Position numbers and translations under genes: made by a program. From Drosophila pseudoobscura (Eukaryota; Arthropoda; Insecta; Diptera; Drosophilidae): a DNA stretch of 64,000 nucleotides. Shown here in pieces: positions 54,473 through 64,000 of the stretch (positions are counted from its first letter, which is position 1; every line of letters begins with the position of its first letter). Location: positions 19,105,001-19,169,000 of the forward strand of contig NC_046683.1 in assembly GCF_009870125.1 (NCBI RefSeq), given 5' to 3'. The notes beneath the pieces were generated by a model. It had not been told where the DNA came from. It saw only the letters and a program-made list of their open reading frames with translations, and searched no databases.

Positions 54473-55751
54473 CATCGGCATACCGACCACTATTCATGCT
54501 AGATGGTGTGGGTAAGATCTTCGAGAGGCTGGTATGTAACCGACTCGAGTCCGAGCTGACGCAACGGAATGGCCTCTCCACCATCCAGTTCGGATTCAGG
54601 AAGCAGAGGAGCATCATCGACGCCATCCAGATGGTCACGAGCTTGGCCAGAGAAGCCATTGCAGGAAGGCGATGGGCAGGAGGTTCGAAGGAATACTGCC
54701 TAGTGTGCACGCTAGACGTGCGGAATGCCTTCAACTCGGCCAGCTGGAAGAGCATCCTCGATGCACTGGCGAGGAGAGGCACACCCCAATACCTGATCCG
54801 GACGCTCCGAAGTTATTTCACGGACCGCGTATTGCTGTATGACACGGAAGATGGAGCGAAGCAGCACATAATCACCGGTGGCGTTCCACAGGGTTCGGTC
54901 CTAGGGCCGATCCTGTGGAATGCGATGTACGACGACATCCTGCGTCTGGAACTACCGGCACTGGAACTACTAGCACTGCCATCAGGACCAAGCCCGCCCT
55001 AAAATACTTAGGGGTAGTACTCGACCAGCGACTTACATTCAAGGCGCACCTGCAGTACGTAAGCGCGAAGGCAGCCACAGCAACAGCGGCCATCAGTAGG
55101 ATGAGGGCCAACACTGGAGGGCCAAGACAACGCAGCAGACAGCTCATCGCCGGAGTGGTCACCTCCATAATCCTATATATCCTATATCCTATATCGGTTG
55201 TGTGGGCACCAGCAATGAGGGTGCCGTCATACAGCAGGGACAGCAGAGGCGCATACATACGCTGCGCCCTCAGGGTTGCATGCTGCTTCCGGACGGTGTC
55301 AGAGGACGCCGCACTAGTGGTGGCAGGCATGGTCCCGCTGGACCTCCTGGCGGACGAGCGGCATGACAGTCGGTAGCGAACGCCGCGAGGGCACTATAGC
55401 ACGCTAGCAACGGCGATGGGACCATGCCGAGAATGGAAGATGGACGAGACGGCTAATCCCCCAGCTGAGACCATGGATGCAGCGGAAGAGAGGCCAGATT
55501 GACCAATACCTCGGCCAACTGCTAATGGGGCATGGCTGCTTCCAGCAACACCTATACCTCTTTAAGCACGCCGATGACCCGTACTGCAGCTACTGCGGCC
55601 AGGAGTAGATGAAGACGCGGAGCACGTCTTCTTTTCCTGTCCCCGCTTTCGTCGGGAACGAGAGATGCTAGGAGAGGCGAGCCCAGGAGTAAGCGCAGAC
55701 ACCCTCACCGAGCGGATGGTAGCCGACAAGCAGACGTGGCACGCGGTCTCC
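54473..55751 (+). mobile_element. R1-clade LINE f, fragment
   Basis: Same subfamily as element e. Begins abruptly in RT (the frame turns into HRHTDH... then LDGVGKIFERLVCNRLE), lacks everything upstream, has an internal deletion at about 54,960, and ends in the C-terminal domain (EHVFFSCPRF...) at about 55,751 where element g begins. Confidence 0.8.
54496..55751 (+). pseudogene. R1-clade RT fragment, FADD region deleted
   Basis: Open 54,496-55,002: LDGVGKIFERLVCNRLESEL, FGFRKQRSIIDAIQ, TLDVRNAFNSASW, GGVPQGSVLGPILWNAMYDD. At about 54,955-54,970 the sequence jumps to TKPALKYLGVVLDQRLTFKA in another frame, removing about 80 codons including FADD. The C-terminal region carries several stops. 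A short imperfect duplication TATATCCTATATCC at about 55,176-55,193 adds residues. Confidence 0.82.
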
Positions 55752-55841
55752 TGATTTTCCGTTTTTAGCATCCGCGCTGCGCGTGTTACCTGGAAGAAAA
55801 GCTTTTGAAAGCAGGTTGCTGTCGCGCCGGTACGTACTGCG

Positions 55842-55900
55842 TATAAAAACTGGCCCCACCGGCATCCCGCTGTGTTGCATGGTTACAGTCAGTGCGCTCC
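55842..55900 (+). promoter_or_regulatory. Possible internal promoter module in the 5' UTR of LINE g
   Basis: TATAAAAAC (55,842) and CAGTGCGCTCC (55,890) are 48 bases apart. The same two boxes with the same 48-base spacing occur in the 5' UTR of the inverted element h (61,987 to 61,939, minus), although the sequence between them differs. Function is inferred. Confidence 0.45.
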
Positions 55901-56211
55901 AGGCAGCAGGGGAAGGGGTGTGAACCCTTGTTTTGGCGCCTTCCACTTCCACTTTCCACATTGTTGGTGGAGGGAAAAAAAAGGAATTTTCACTCAAATT
56001 TTCTTCTTTCTTCTTCTTCTCGTCCGGAGCTTCACACACAGCAGCTGATCGCGCCGCCAGACAGGTGATCGCGTAGAGTTGCCACACGGACGGTGTTGCC
56101 AGACAGCCCCGATCGACCCAGGGCTGCCAGAGTGTTGGAGAGAGCTGGAGTTGCGCGCCAACGGAGGGAGATTTTAAATTCGAAATTCAAATTGTAAAGT
56201 GAACAATAGGA

Positions 56212-57662
56212 ATGGAGGAGAATGAAAAGCTCGCCTTCAGGAAGGGTAGCATGCTCGCCCGATCGCCGGCACCCGAGCCATCTCCAGCAGCAGCGGCGCA
56301 GTGTCGGCACCTTGACTCTAGGGAGACCCCCAAGAGGGTTCGGGACCCAGCCAGCCCGGGAAGTTCCCAGAGGCAAACGCCGCCCAAGAAGAGCAAGGCC
56401 CACCAGGAGGCTACCTGCCTCGAGAACCTCTCGGAGCTGGGAAAAATCCTTGACGAGGTTCAGACCAGGATGATGGACAAAAATACGCGCCACATCAACA
56501 TGGCCACCAGAGCACTGTTCGTGCGCATGAAGGAGCTGCACTCGAACATCATCGAATCGAGTCAAGAGGCTGCAGCGGGTAGAAGCGCGCTGCAGGAAGG
56601 CTCCGACGCCCAAGGCCTGTACCCGAAATGCTCACAGAGCACGCGGAGCGCAAACAAGGAGCAGCAGACAACGACCGTCTGGAAGAAAGATGCCGCAGCG
56701 CAAACCGAACCGTGGCGTAGACTTAGCCAGACATCCGTGGCCGAAGGTCCAATGGGGGAGCCGGGAAACCCACCTCGCAACCAACAGGACCCTTAAAAAG
56801 GCCCCGTTGCGGCCACACGGAGACGTGGCGACGACCAGCGCCATGAGGCAGCCCAAGAGCCCCAGAATCCCGGATAGCGAATGGAGCGTGGTGGCCAAGA
56901 GGCCGAGAGCAGCACGCCCCGCTCGCCCAGACGCGGTCATAGTTCAGGCCTCCGGGAAGTCGTACAGCGAGGTTCTGGCAATGGTCACCAGACGACACGA
57001 CGACCAGCTCTCCGACCTGGGAAGCTGCGTCTCCAAGGTACGCCGCACCATAAACGGCAACCTTCTGCTGGAGGTGGCAAAAGACAGCGTGGAGAGTGCT
57101 GAGGGCATGAAAGCCAGCATCGCACGTGTCCTCGGCGATGGAGCGTCTGTGCGCGCAATGACAGAAGACTCGAAGGTGGTCATATTGGAGATACGGGACA
57201 TCGACTCCCTCGCGACGGAGCAGGAGATCTGTGCCGCTCTAACTCGCCAATTCAACATTGACGAGGGTCGAGTAAGAGTCCGCAGTCTGCGCCGCGGATA
57301 CGCGGAGTCCCAGCTGGCGGTGGTCAGCTTGCCCTTCTCCCTGGGCCAAGCGGTCCTGAAAGGCGGCAAAGTGAGGATTGGCTGGACCATATGTAGGATC
57401 CGGGAAAGAGATGGACTCCCAAGGTGCTACCGATGCCTGGAACCCGGGCATATCGCACGGAACTGCAAGAGTACAGTGGACAGGAGTGGCTTCTGCATCA
57501 AATGCGGTGAGAAAGGGCAAAAAGTTTCCGAATGCAAAAAAGAGCCTGCGTGCTTAATCTGCTCAGCAGCTGGAAAGAATTAGGTCGAGCACCAGGCAGG
57601 CACTAAAAACTGCCCAGCCACACGAAGCGGGGTCGGCAAAACCAGGACGACATGCAGTTGAT
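56212..57662 (+). pseudogene. R1-clade ORF1 (gag-like) of LINE g
   Basis: Starts at ATG 56,212. First frame to about 56,796: KRVRDPASPGSSQRQTPPKK, NMATRALFVRMKELHSNIIE, TVWKKDAAAQTEPWRRLSQ. A frame change near 56,780 leads to a second frame (to 57,583) with SEWSVVAKRPRAARPARPDA, GKSYSEVLAMVTRRHDDQL and KVRRTINGNLLLEV, then knuckles CYRCLEPGHIARNC (intact), CIKCGEKGQKVSEC (His replaced by Gln) and CLICSAAGKN, cut by a TAG at 57,581. Reading on, EHQAGTKNC completes the third knuckle and the frame ends at TGA 57,660, overlapping the ORF2 ATG. Confidence 0.85.
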
Positions 57663-60610
57663 TCAACTCAACCTGAATCACTGCAGGGCCGCACAGGAAC
57701 TCCTGACGCAGACGGTGCGCGAGCTTGGCTCTGAGGTGGCACTCCTCAGCGAACCGCATAAGGTGGGCAGCAGCAGCGATTGGGCCACGGACCTCACTGG
57801 CAAAACGGCCCTGTGGCTTTGTGGCGTCGACGCGCCACAATTGCGCGACACCAAGTCGGCAGACGGCTTCGTCCGAGGGTATGTAGGCGGCATATGGTTC
57901 TACAGCTGCTACCTGGCACCCAGCCTCTCACTGGAGACTTTCAGCCGCATTATGGACGAGCTGAGCTGCGATCTGCGAGGACGGAACAACGTCGTAGTCG
58001 GAGGCGACTTCAACGCCTGGGCGGGGGTCCCTGGAATGGGGGTCCTCCCGTACAAACACCAGAGGCCGCACGGTGTTGGAGGCTTTTGCCTCTCTGGACG
58101 TCATCCTTCTGAACGAAGGGTCCCAACTCACTTTCAGCAGGGCAGGTGTAGGGTCGATCATCGATCTCACCTATGCCAGCAGCACGCTGGCCCGGCACGC
58201 CCGATGGAGGATCAGCGACGTATACACTGCCAGCGACCACGAGGCCATACTATGCACCCTGGGTGCATTGCCCGATCGAGAGGTACCCCGTTCCGGCATG
58301 GGAAGGCGTACCGCCAGGACACGCTGAGGGCCCAAACCTTCGCAAGCGCCCAACGATATGGCGACCAAATTGGCGGACGCACTTGAAGGCGCCTGCGACC
58401 AGAGCATGATACCGAGAGGGACGTTCCGGAAGCACAAGGATCCAGTTTTCTGGTGGAGCGAAGCGATTGCGGTTCTCCGTAGAACCTGCCACCGGGCCAG
58501 AAGGCTGCTCCAGCGAGCCAGAGGCACACCGCGCTTGGCCCGATGCAGCGAGACCTACAAAGCGGCGAGGAAGGATCTGAAGACCGCCATAAGGAACAGC
58601 AAGAGGGAGTGCTTCCTTAAGCTGTGTGATGCCGCCGAAGAGGACCCCTGGGGAGGCACGTACAGGATGGTGGTGAAGAGGCTGAACGCCGGCAGCAAAG
58701 CCCCAACAGATCCAGAGGCACTGGAGGGAATAGTCAGCGCACTCTTTCCTCGAGGACGGCAGATCCCTAGCTCCCTGCGGTTCGAGCATAGCCCGAGCGA
58801 CATCTGCGAGGTTACGGAAGCCGAGGTGTTGCAGGCAGGCAGAAACCTGATACCTAGAAAGGCTCCGGGTCCGGATGCGATCCCCAACAGCCCGCTGAAG
58901 CTGGCACTTCTTCTACTCCCGAGGGAAGTTGCGGGCCTTTTCAACAAAAGCCTCCAGGAGGGGACGTTCCCGAGAGGTGGAAAAGGCAACGGCTGCTACT
59001 ATTAACCAAGCCTTGCAAGTCGCCAGGGGTGGCCTCTTCCTACAGGCCCATCTGCCTTCTGGACTCCATGGGAAAGGTTTTCGAAAGGGTGATCGGTGCG
59101 AGGCTGAGCGCAGCCATCGAAGCCATCTCTCCCAGAACCAATACGGGTTCAGGAAAGGGAGGTCGACGCTGGACACCATCTTGAGGGTCGTACAAACGGC
59201 GGAGGAAGCCATAGCTGGGACTAGGTGGAGAGGCGAAACAAAGTCCTATTGTCTGGTGGTGACACTGGACATAAGGAACGCCTTCAACTCGGCCGACTGG
59301 ACCCGGACGCTGGAGGCACTGAGGTCCTTCAACATCCCGGGCTACGTACTGAATATAGCGCGCAGCTATTTCATCAATAGGGTGCTGACAATGGACACGT
59401 GTCAGGGCTCTAGGGCATACGAAGTCTCAGTCGGAGTCCCGCAGGGCTCCGTTTGGGACCTCTTCTCTGGAACGCCATGTACGACGGGGTCCTACGGCTC
59501 CCGATGATAGCCAACACTAACCTGGTGGGTTTCGCTGACGACGTCGCAATAGTGGCGGTAGCGAAGGAACTTGCCGCAGTGGAGGAGCTTGCCAACGTCG
59601 CCATACAAGCCGTTGAGGCGTGGCTAGCCGCCGCGGGGCTGGAGCTGGCGGCCCAAAAATCGGAGGCGGTCCTGATATCCAGCCGTAAAGTGGTCGAGAC
59701 CGCCAGAGTGCAGGTTGGTGGGACTGCGATCCAATCGCAGAGGTCCATCAAGTACCTAGGAGTCCTCATCGACACGCGCCTGTCCTTCAAAGAGCATCAG
59801 GAATACGTCCACACGAAGGCCGGTGGGACCGCGGGAGCGCTATCCAGGATGCTGCTAAACACCAGAGGGCCAAAGCAGGCAACGAGGAAACTGCTGACGA
59901 GCGTCATGATGTCGCAGATGCTCTACGCCGCACCGGTGTGGGCAGAAGCCGCGAAGGTGAGGAGCTACATGCGAGGAGTGGAGGCAACGTACAGACTGTG
60001 CGCCATTCGGATCGTGTGCTCGTTCCGGACCATCTCAGATGAAGCTGCGTTAGTCATTGCCGGGCAAGTTCCGCTCAGGGAGCTGATAAGGGAGAGGAAG
60101 GAGATCTATGATGCCATGATGGACAGTGCAGCCGAGGTACGCTCCAAAGCAGAAATAAAGGACGCCGCCAGAAGGATCAGCTTGGACAGATGGCAGACTT
60201 GATGGGACCACTCACCTAAGGGCCGATGGACCCACACCCTCATCCCAAGCATAGCATGCTGGGTTGAAAGGAAGCACGGCCAGGTGGATTTCTACCTTAC
60301 CCAGCCACTGAGCGGACATGGCTGCTTCCGCGGCTACCTCAAGCGCTTCGGCCACGAGACAGAGGACTGGTGCCCCGAGTGTGACACAGGCATTGGGGAG
60401 GACGTGACGAGCGTCCTCTTCGACTGCCACAGGTTTGACCATGAGCGTCAGACACTGGAGGCAGCAGCAGGGTCTAGGGTCAGCACCGAGACTGTGGTAC
60501 CGCTGAAGCTGGCAGACCCGAAGAGGTGGGAAGCGGCTGCGGAGTTCGCCTCTATCGTGATGCGAACGCTTAGGTCCTTGGAGAGAAGGCGGAAGGAGCA
60601 GACGGAGTAG
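57652..60610 (+). pseudogene. R1-clade ORF2 (EN-RT) of LINE g
   Basis: EN from ATG 57,652: MQLIQLNLNHCRAAQELLTQ, FYSCYLAPSLSLETFS, VVVGGDFNAWAG; frame change right after at about 58,022; then GSIIDLTYASSTLARHARW and YTASDHEAIL (58,073-58,327). Linker and RT start 58,358-59,005 (RKAPGPDAIPNSPLKLALLL). RT core: NQYGFRKGRSTLDTIL, TLDIRNAFNSADW (59,100-59,440), then from 59,453 GPLLWNAMYDGVL and GFADDVAIVAVAKEL (catalytic Asp intact), thumb to 60,202, one stop, then the C-terminal zinc cluster CPECDTGIGEDVTSVLFDC to 60,610. About six breaks in all. Confidence 0.86.
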
Positions 60611-60621
60611 GTGTCCACGCC

Positions 60622-60647
60622 ACTGCGAAGCAATGCTTTGCGGCAGT
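60622..60647 (+). other. 3' UTR hairpin of LINE g
   Basis: Arms ACTGC and GCAGT with inner GAAGC/GCTTT and an AAT loop, 11 bases after the ORF2 stop. The inner part GCGAAGCAATGCTTTG is shared with element c, while the outer arms differ but still pair. Confidence 0.6.
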
Positions 60648-60785
60648 ACCGCAGTCCGCGGGGCCCCTAGTCCCAACAGTACTCTTGTCCGTTAATTTAA
60701 GTTAAATATAAATTGTATAGTATATATTATAGAGCAAATAAATAATTATATGAAAATAAAAAATAAAAAAATAAAATAAAAAAAA

Positions 60786-61073
60786 CACCCACTGAATTAA
60801 ACCGTAGCTACTGTTGCTATTATTATTAATTTTTTTGCATTTAAATTTTGTACATTATAATCTAGCTAGGTGGACACATCAATGCATGCGGGCCTGTTGC
60901 AGCGATGGAAAACCAAACGTAAGCTACCACTAAAAGTAAGAAAACACCGCTTTACTTATAATTTTATTTGTTCTTCTAAAATTTTCTCCTCTTTATATAT
61001 ATAAAAAAAACTCTAAAATTAAGTTGCTGTAACTTTAGATACATAAGATGTTATAAAGATTTGAGGTGATACC
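60786..61073. other. AT-rich spacer, nothing recognised
   Basis: About 290 bases between the tail of LINE g and the next R1 piece; runs of ATTATTATTAATTTTTTT and TATATATAT. No frame or element end was recognised. Confidence 0.6.
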
Positions 61074-61184
61074 AGGTGAGCCTTCCTCGTACAGACCAAT
61101 TTGTTTCCTAGAAAAGCTCATTGCATGTAGGCTCAGTCGTGCCAATGTAGATGACGGCGGCCTGTCGCCCAACCAGTACGGCTC

Positions 61185-61672
61185 CGTTTGCGCCGCGGCA
61201 TCCTTTTTCCAGACAGTCATTGTCTGCTGCTCTTTGTCTGTGCTCTTGGTGCTCTGTGAGCATTTAGAGAACAGGAATAAAGCGTCAAGGCCTTCCTGCC
61301 TGGCGCTTCTGTCCGCTGCTGATGCTTGGCTAGCTTTGTTGGTGCTCGTGTGAAGCTCCTTCATTCGCACGAACATATTCCTCGTCGCCATGTTGATGTG
61401 GCGTGTATTCTTGTCCATCATCCTGCTATGGATTTCATCCAAGATATTCCCCAGTTCTTGGAGGTTTTCAAGGCAGGTTGCGTCCTGACAAGCCTTGCTT
61501 TTCTTGGCTGGCGTTCTTCTCTGCGAACTCTCTGGGCTGGCTGGGTCCCGTACCCCCTTGAGGGTCTCCCGGGGTCCAGGCTCTGTGCCTCTGCTCCTGA
61601 TGTTGGCGCAGCTTCCGGCGACCGGGCGAGCTTGCTGCCCTTCATGACAACCAGTTTTTCGTCCTCCTCCAT
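61185..61672 (-). pseudogene. R1-clade ORF1 N-terminal part (LINE h)
   Basis: Starts at ATG 61,672; the first frame ends soon (61,418) and a second gives MMDKNTRHINMATRNMFVRM, KELHTSTNKASQ and MTVWKKDAAAQTEP, matching ORF1 of LINES c and g. At least one frame change. Confidence 0.8.
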
Positions 61673-61938
61673 TCCTCTTACTCGATAATCCTGTTAACTC
61701 TGGGGTCGAATTTAAATTGAAATTTCATATTTCGCTTGGCGCGTAACTCTGACCCGGCAACACCGTCCGAGTTGCCACCCTGCGCGATCACCTGACTAGC
61801 AGCTAGTTGATCAGCTGCCGAGTGGGAGGCTCCCGGCGAGAAGCGTAAACAAAAAAGAAAAGTTTGAGTGAGAAAGTGTATAGAGGAAGGCGTTAAAACA
61901 AGAGTTCACCCCTCTCCTCCTCCTGCACGGAGCGCACT

Positions 61939-61987
61939 GGTTTTGCCCGTGCAACCAAACGGTGTGTCGGCGAGGGCGGTTTTTATA
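61939..61987 (-). promoter_or_regulatory. Possible internal promoter module in the 5' UTR of LINE h
   Basis: Minus-strand TATAAAAAC (61,987) and CAGTGCGCTCC (61,939), spacing 48, as in LINE g. Confidence 0.45.
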
Positions 61988-62060
61988 CACGTATACGGAA
62001 AACGTGCAGCTCGTGGTGAACACAACCGCACTTGGAAAACGCTCAACTTCCCAACAAACT

Positions 62061-62328
62061 AAGCGCTCACAAATGATATCGCATACGAGTCAAATGCGAG
62101 ACTTAACCCGACAAAACGCTCGCAATCGGACCCGCATTCGATATAAATATGATACAGAATTCTGTTTTTGGCATGTGTGCTTGTGTGTGTGATGATTGCC
62201 TTGTTTGCACTTGATATTGCCTTTTCTTTTGGCGGCAAACGCCTGGAGAGAAGCGCTTTCGCGTGCTTTCGGCGCCGCATGTCCGGATGCTGAGAGAGCA
62301 CTGGCGTCACTCTCTATGTTGCTTGAGT
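62061..62328. other. Unassigned spacer with a GT run
   Basis: About 270 bases between R1 pieces; includes GTGTGCTTGTGTGTGTGATG (an AC-type repeat on the minus strand) at about 62,174-62,193. Nothing else recognised. Confidence 0.5.
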
Positions 62329-64000
62329 GGACCCCTACTCCTTCTGCTCCTTCCGCCTTCTCTCCAGCGACATAAGCGTTCGCATCACGATAGAGGCGAA
62401 CTCCGCAGCCGCTTCCCACCTCTTCGGGTCTGCCAGCTTCAGCGGTACCACAGTCTCGGTGCTGACCCTAGACCCTGCTGCTGCCTCCAGTGTCTGACGC
62501 TCATGGTCAAACCTGTGGCAGTCGAAGAGGACGCTCGTCACGTCCTCCCCAATGCCTGTGTCACACTCGGGGCACCATCCCTCTGTCTCGTGGCCAAAGC
62601 GCTTGAGGTAACCGCGGAATCAGCAATCTCCGCTCAGTGCCAGGGGTGAGGTAGAAATCTACCTGGCCGCGCTTCCTTTCAACCATCTGTCAGCTGCCAT
62701 CTGTCCAAGCTGATCCTTCTGGCGGCGTCCTTTAATTCCGCTTTGGAGCGTACCTCAGCTGCGCTGTCCTGCATTGCGTCATGGATATCCTTCCTCTCCC
62801 TTATCAGCTCCCTGGGCGGAACTTGCCCGGCAATGACAAGCGCAGCTTCGCCCGGAATGGTCCGGATGGTCCGGAACGAGCACGCGATCCTAATGGCGCA
62901 CAATCTGTACGTTGCCTCCACTCCTCGCATATATGTAGCTCCTCACCTTCGCGGCTTCTGCCCACACTGGTGCAGCGTAGAGCATCTGCGACGACACGAC
63001 GCTCGTCAGCAGTTTCCTCGCTGCCTGCTTTGGGCCTCTGGTGTTTAGCAGCATCCTGGATAGCGCTCCCGCGGTCCCACCGGCCTTCGTGTGGACGTAT
63101 TCCAGATGCTCATGAAGGACAGGCGCGTGTCGATGAGGACTCCTAGATACTTGATGGTTCGCGGTCCCACCAGCCTGCACTCTGGCGGTCTCGACCACTT
63201 TACGGCTGGATATTAGGACCGCCTCTGTTTTTTGGGCCGCCACCTCCAGCCTCGCGGCGGCTAGCCACGCCTCAACTGCTTGTATGGCGACGTCCGCAAA
63301 CTCCTCCACTGCGGCTAGTTCATTCGTTACTGCCACTATTGCGACGTCATCAGCGAATCCCACCAGGTTGGTGTTAGCTGGCACCGGGATCCTTAGGACC
63401 CCGTCGTACATGGCGTTCCAGAGCAGGGGTCCCAAAACGGAGCCATGTGGGACTCCGGCTGAGACTTCGTGTGCCCTGGAGCCCTGACACGTGTCCATTA
63501 TCAGCATCCTTTTGCTGAAATAGCTGCGCGCTATATTTAGTAGGTAGCCCGGGATGTTGAAGGACGTCAGTGCTTCCAGCGTCCGGGTCCAGTCGGCCGT
63601 CGGCCGGTCAGTCGGTCAGTCGGCCCTTCGTTCAGAAGGATGACGTCCAGAGAGGCAAAAGCCTCCAACACCGTGCGGCCTCTGGCGTTTGTACGGGAGG
63701 ACCCCCATTCCAGGGACCCCCGCCCAGGCGTTGAAGTCGCCTCCGACTACGACGTTGTTCCGTGAGAGGCTGGGTGCCAGGTAGCAGCTGTAGAACCATA
63801 TGCCGCCTACATACCCTCGGACGAAGCCGTCTGCCGACTTGGTGTCGCGCAATTGTGGCGCGTCGACGCCACAAAGCCACAGGGCCGTTTTGCCAGTGAG
63901 GTCCGTGGCCCAATCGCTGCTGCTGCCCACCTTATGCGGTTCGCTGAGGAGTGCCACCTCAGAGCCAAGCTCGCGCACCGTCTGCGTCAGGAGATCCTGT
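62329..64000 (-). mobile_element. R1-clade LINE i, internally deleted, runs off the window
   Basis: Minus-strand element very close to LINE g. It ends just after the ORF2 stop at about 62,329 (GTCCAC is the last shared sequence), so the 3' UTR is missing. A deletion of more than 1 kb joins the endonuclease (ILLNEG region) to RT (DWTRTLEAL) at about 63,590-63,625, where GGTCAGTC repeats occur. The 5' part continues beyond the window. Confidence 0.84.
62335..64000 (-). pseudogene. R1-clade ORF2 (EN-RT) of LINE i
   Basis: From the right: EN with LGSEVALLSEPHKVGSSSDW, FYSCYLAPSLS, then a 45-base loss, VVVGGDFNAWAG and the same frame break as LINE g (GVPGMGVLPYK). After the deletion, RT 63,507-62,890 has PHGSVLGPLLWNAMYDGVL (Gln of PQG changed) and GFADDVAIVAVTNEL. 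Thumb and C-terminus follow in pieces (62,679-62,930; 62,335-62,541, RKEQKE end). About six breaks. Confidence 0.84.

Larger units (their letters stand above)
55752..60785 (+). mobile_element. R1-clade LINE g, full length but broken
   Basis: About 5.0 kb with 5' UTR (about 55,752-56,211), ORF1 (56,212-57,662), ORF2 (57,652-60,610), 3' UTR with hairpin and an AAATAAAA-type tail to about 60,785, followed by CACCCACTG. It has several frame changes and stops in both ORFs, so it cannot make its own proteins. Element i on the minus strand at the right edge is a close relative that shares one of its frame breaks. The 5' boundary is set by where element f coding ends. Confidence 0.82.
61074..62060. 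mobile_element. R1-clade LINE h, rearranged with an inverted junction
   Basis: Two pieces of an element of the same subfamily as LINE c in opposite orientation. 61,074-61,184 is RT on the plus strand (EPSSYRPICFLEKLIACRLS, LSPNQYG, with about 20 bases missing), and 61,185-61,672 is ORF1 on the minus strand starting MEEDEKLVVMKGSKLARSPE. Its 5' UTR extends to about 62,060 on the minus side. They meet at 61,184/61,185 between QYG of RT and AAAQTEP of ORF1. The 3' end is absent. Confidence 0.78.

Noticed and set aside
1-64000. CRISPR arrays, tRNA genes, bacterial operons
   Set aside because: None seen; the sequence is eukaryotic repeat DNA.

Overview
This is a repeat-rich piece of a Drosophila genome. 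I saw no intact single-copy host protein gene. The evidence for Drosophila is a 5S rRNA gene nearly identical to the D. melanogaster one, INE-1/DINE-1 (mini-me) Helitron-like elements carrying GTCC/GTCT microsatellites, and many R1-, CR1/Jockey- and I/LOA-type LINEs. The DINE-1 type and the abundance of dispersed R1-clade elements would suit the melanogaster group (for example the ananassae lineage), but that is a guess.

Region 1 (1-24,045) is a tandem 5S rDNA array, all genes on the minus strand. It holds 22 copies of 119-120 bases in units of about 400-449 bases. Four units carry a DINE-1 of about 1.13 kb at the same place, 57-65 bases downstream of the 5S gene and in the same orientation. 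Three of these are near-identical co-amplified copies and one is clearly diverged. The array is split at 7,452-17,270 by a whole-looking, young LTR retrotransposon of the Ty3/gypsy group (Osvaldo/Ulysses-like) with 2,185-base LTRs and a CTGA target duplication, inserted about 50 bases upstream of a 5S start site. The right half of the array shows a three-unit higher-order repeat.

Region 2 (24,046-43,850) is a graveyard of old elements. In order it holds a minus-strand I/LOA-type LINE whose tail is (CCTAA)3, a plus-strand Jockey/CR1-type LINE, a hAT-like DNA transposon fragment, a broken mdg3/blastopia-like LTR element with a DINE-1 end and a larger unknown block inside it, a second hAT-like fragment in the opposite strand, a minus-strand CR1-type LINE abutting a Q/N-rich open frame that may be a host exon, and small LINE ends.

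Region 3 (43,859-64,000) is a chain of R1-clade LINEs. Several are joined head-to-tail through ACAC/ACAY microsatellites, as expected of a lineage that inserts into ACAY repeats (Waldo-like). Most are truncated or deleted. One (about 55,752-60,785) is full length with 5' UTR, gag-like ORF1, EN-RT ORF2 and 3' UTR, but broken by frame changes and stops. The last is a close relative of it on the minus strand and runs off the window.

Functionally, the only sequence likely to serve the cell is the 5S array, which supplies the 5S RNA of the large ribosomal subunit through RNA polymerase III. Everything else is mobile DNA in various states. The most notable patterns are co-amplification of a Helitron with 5S genes, R1 elements nesting through their microsatellite ends, a structurally conserved hairpin in R1 3' UTRs, and a two-box module with conserved spacing in R1 5' UTRs.
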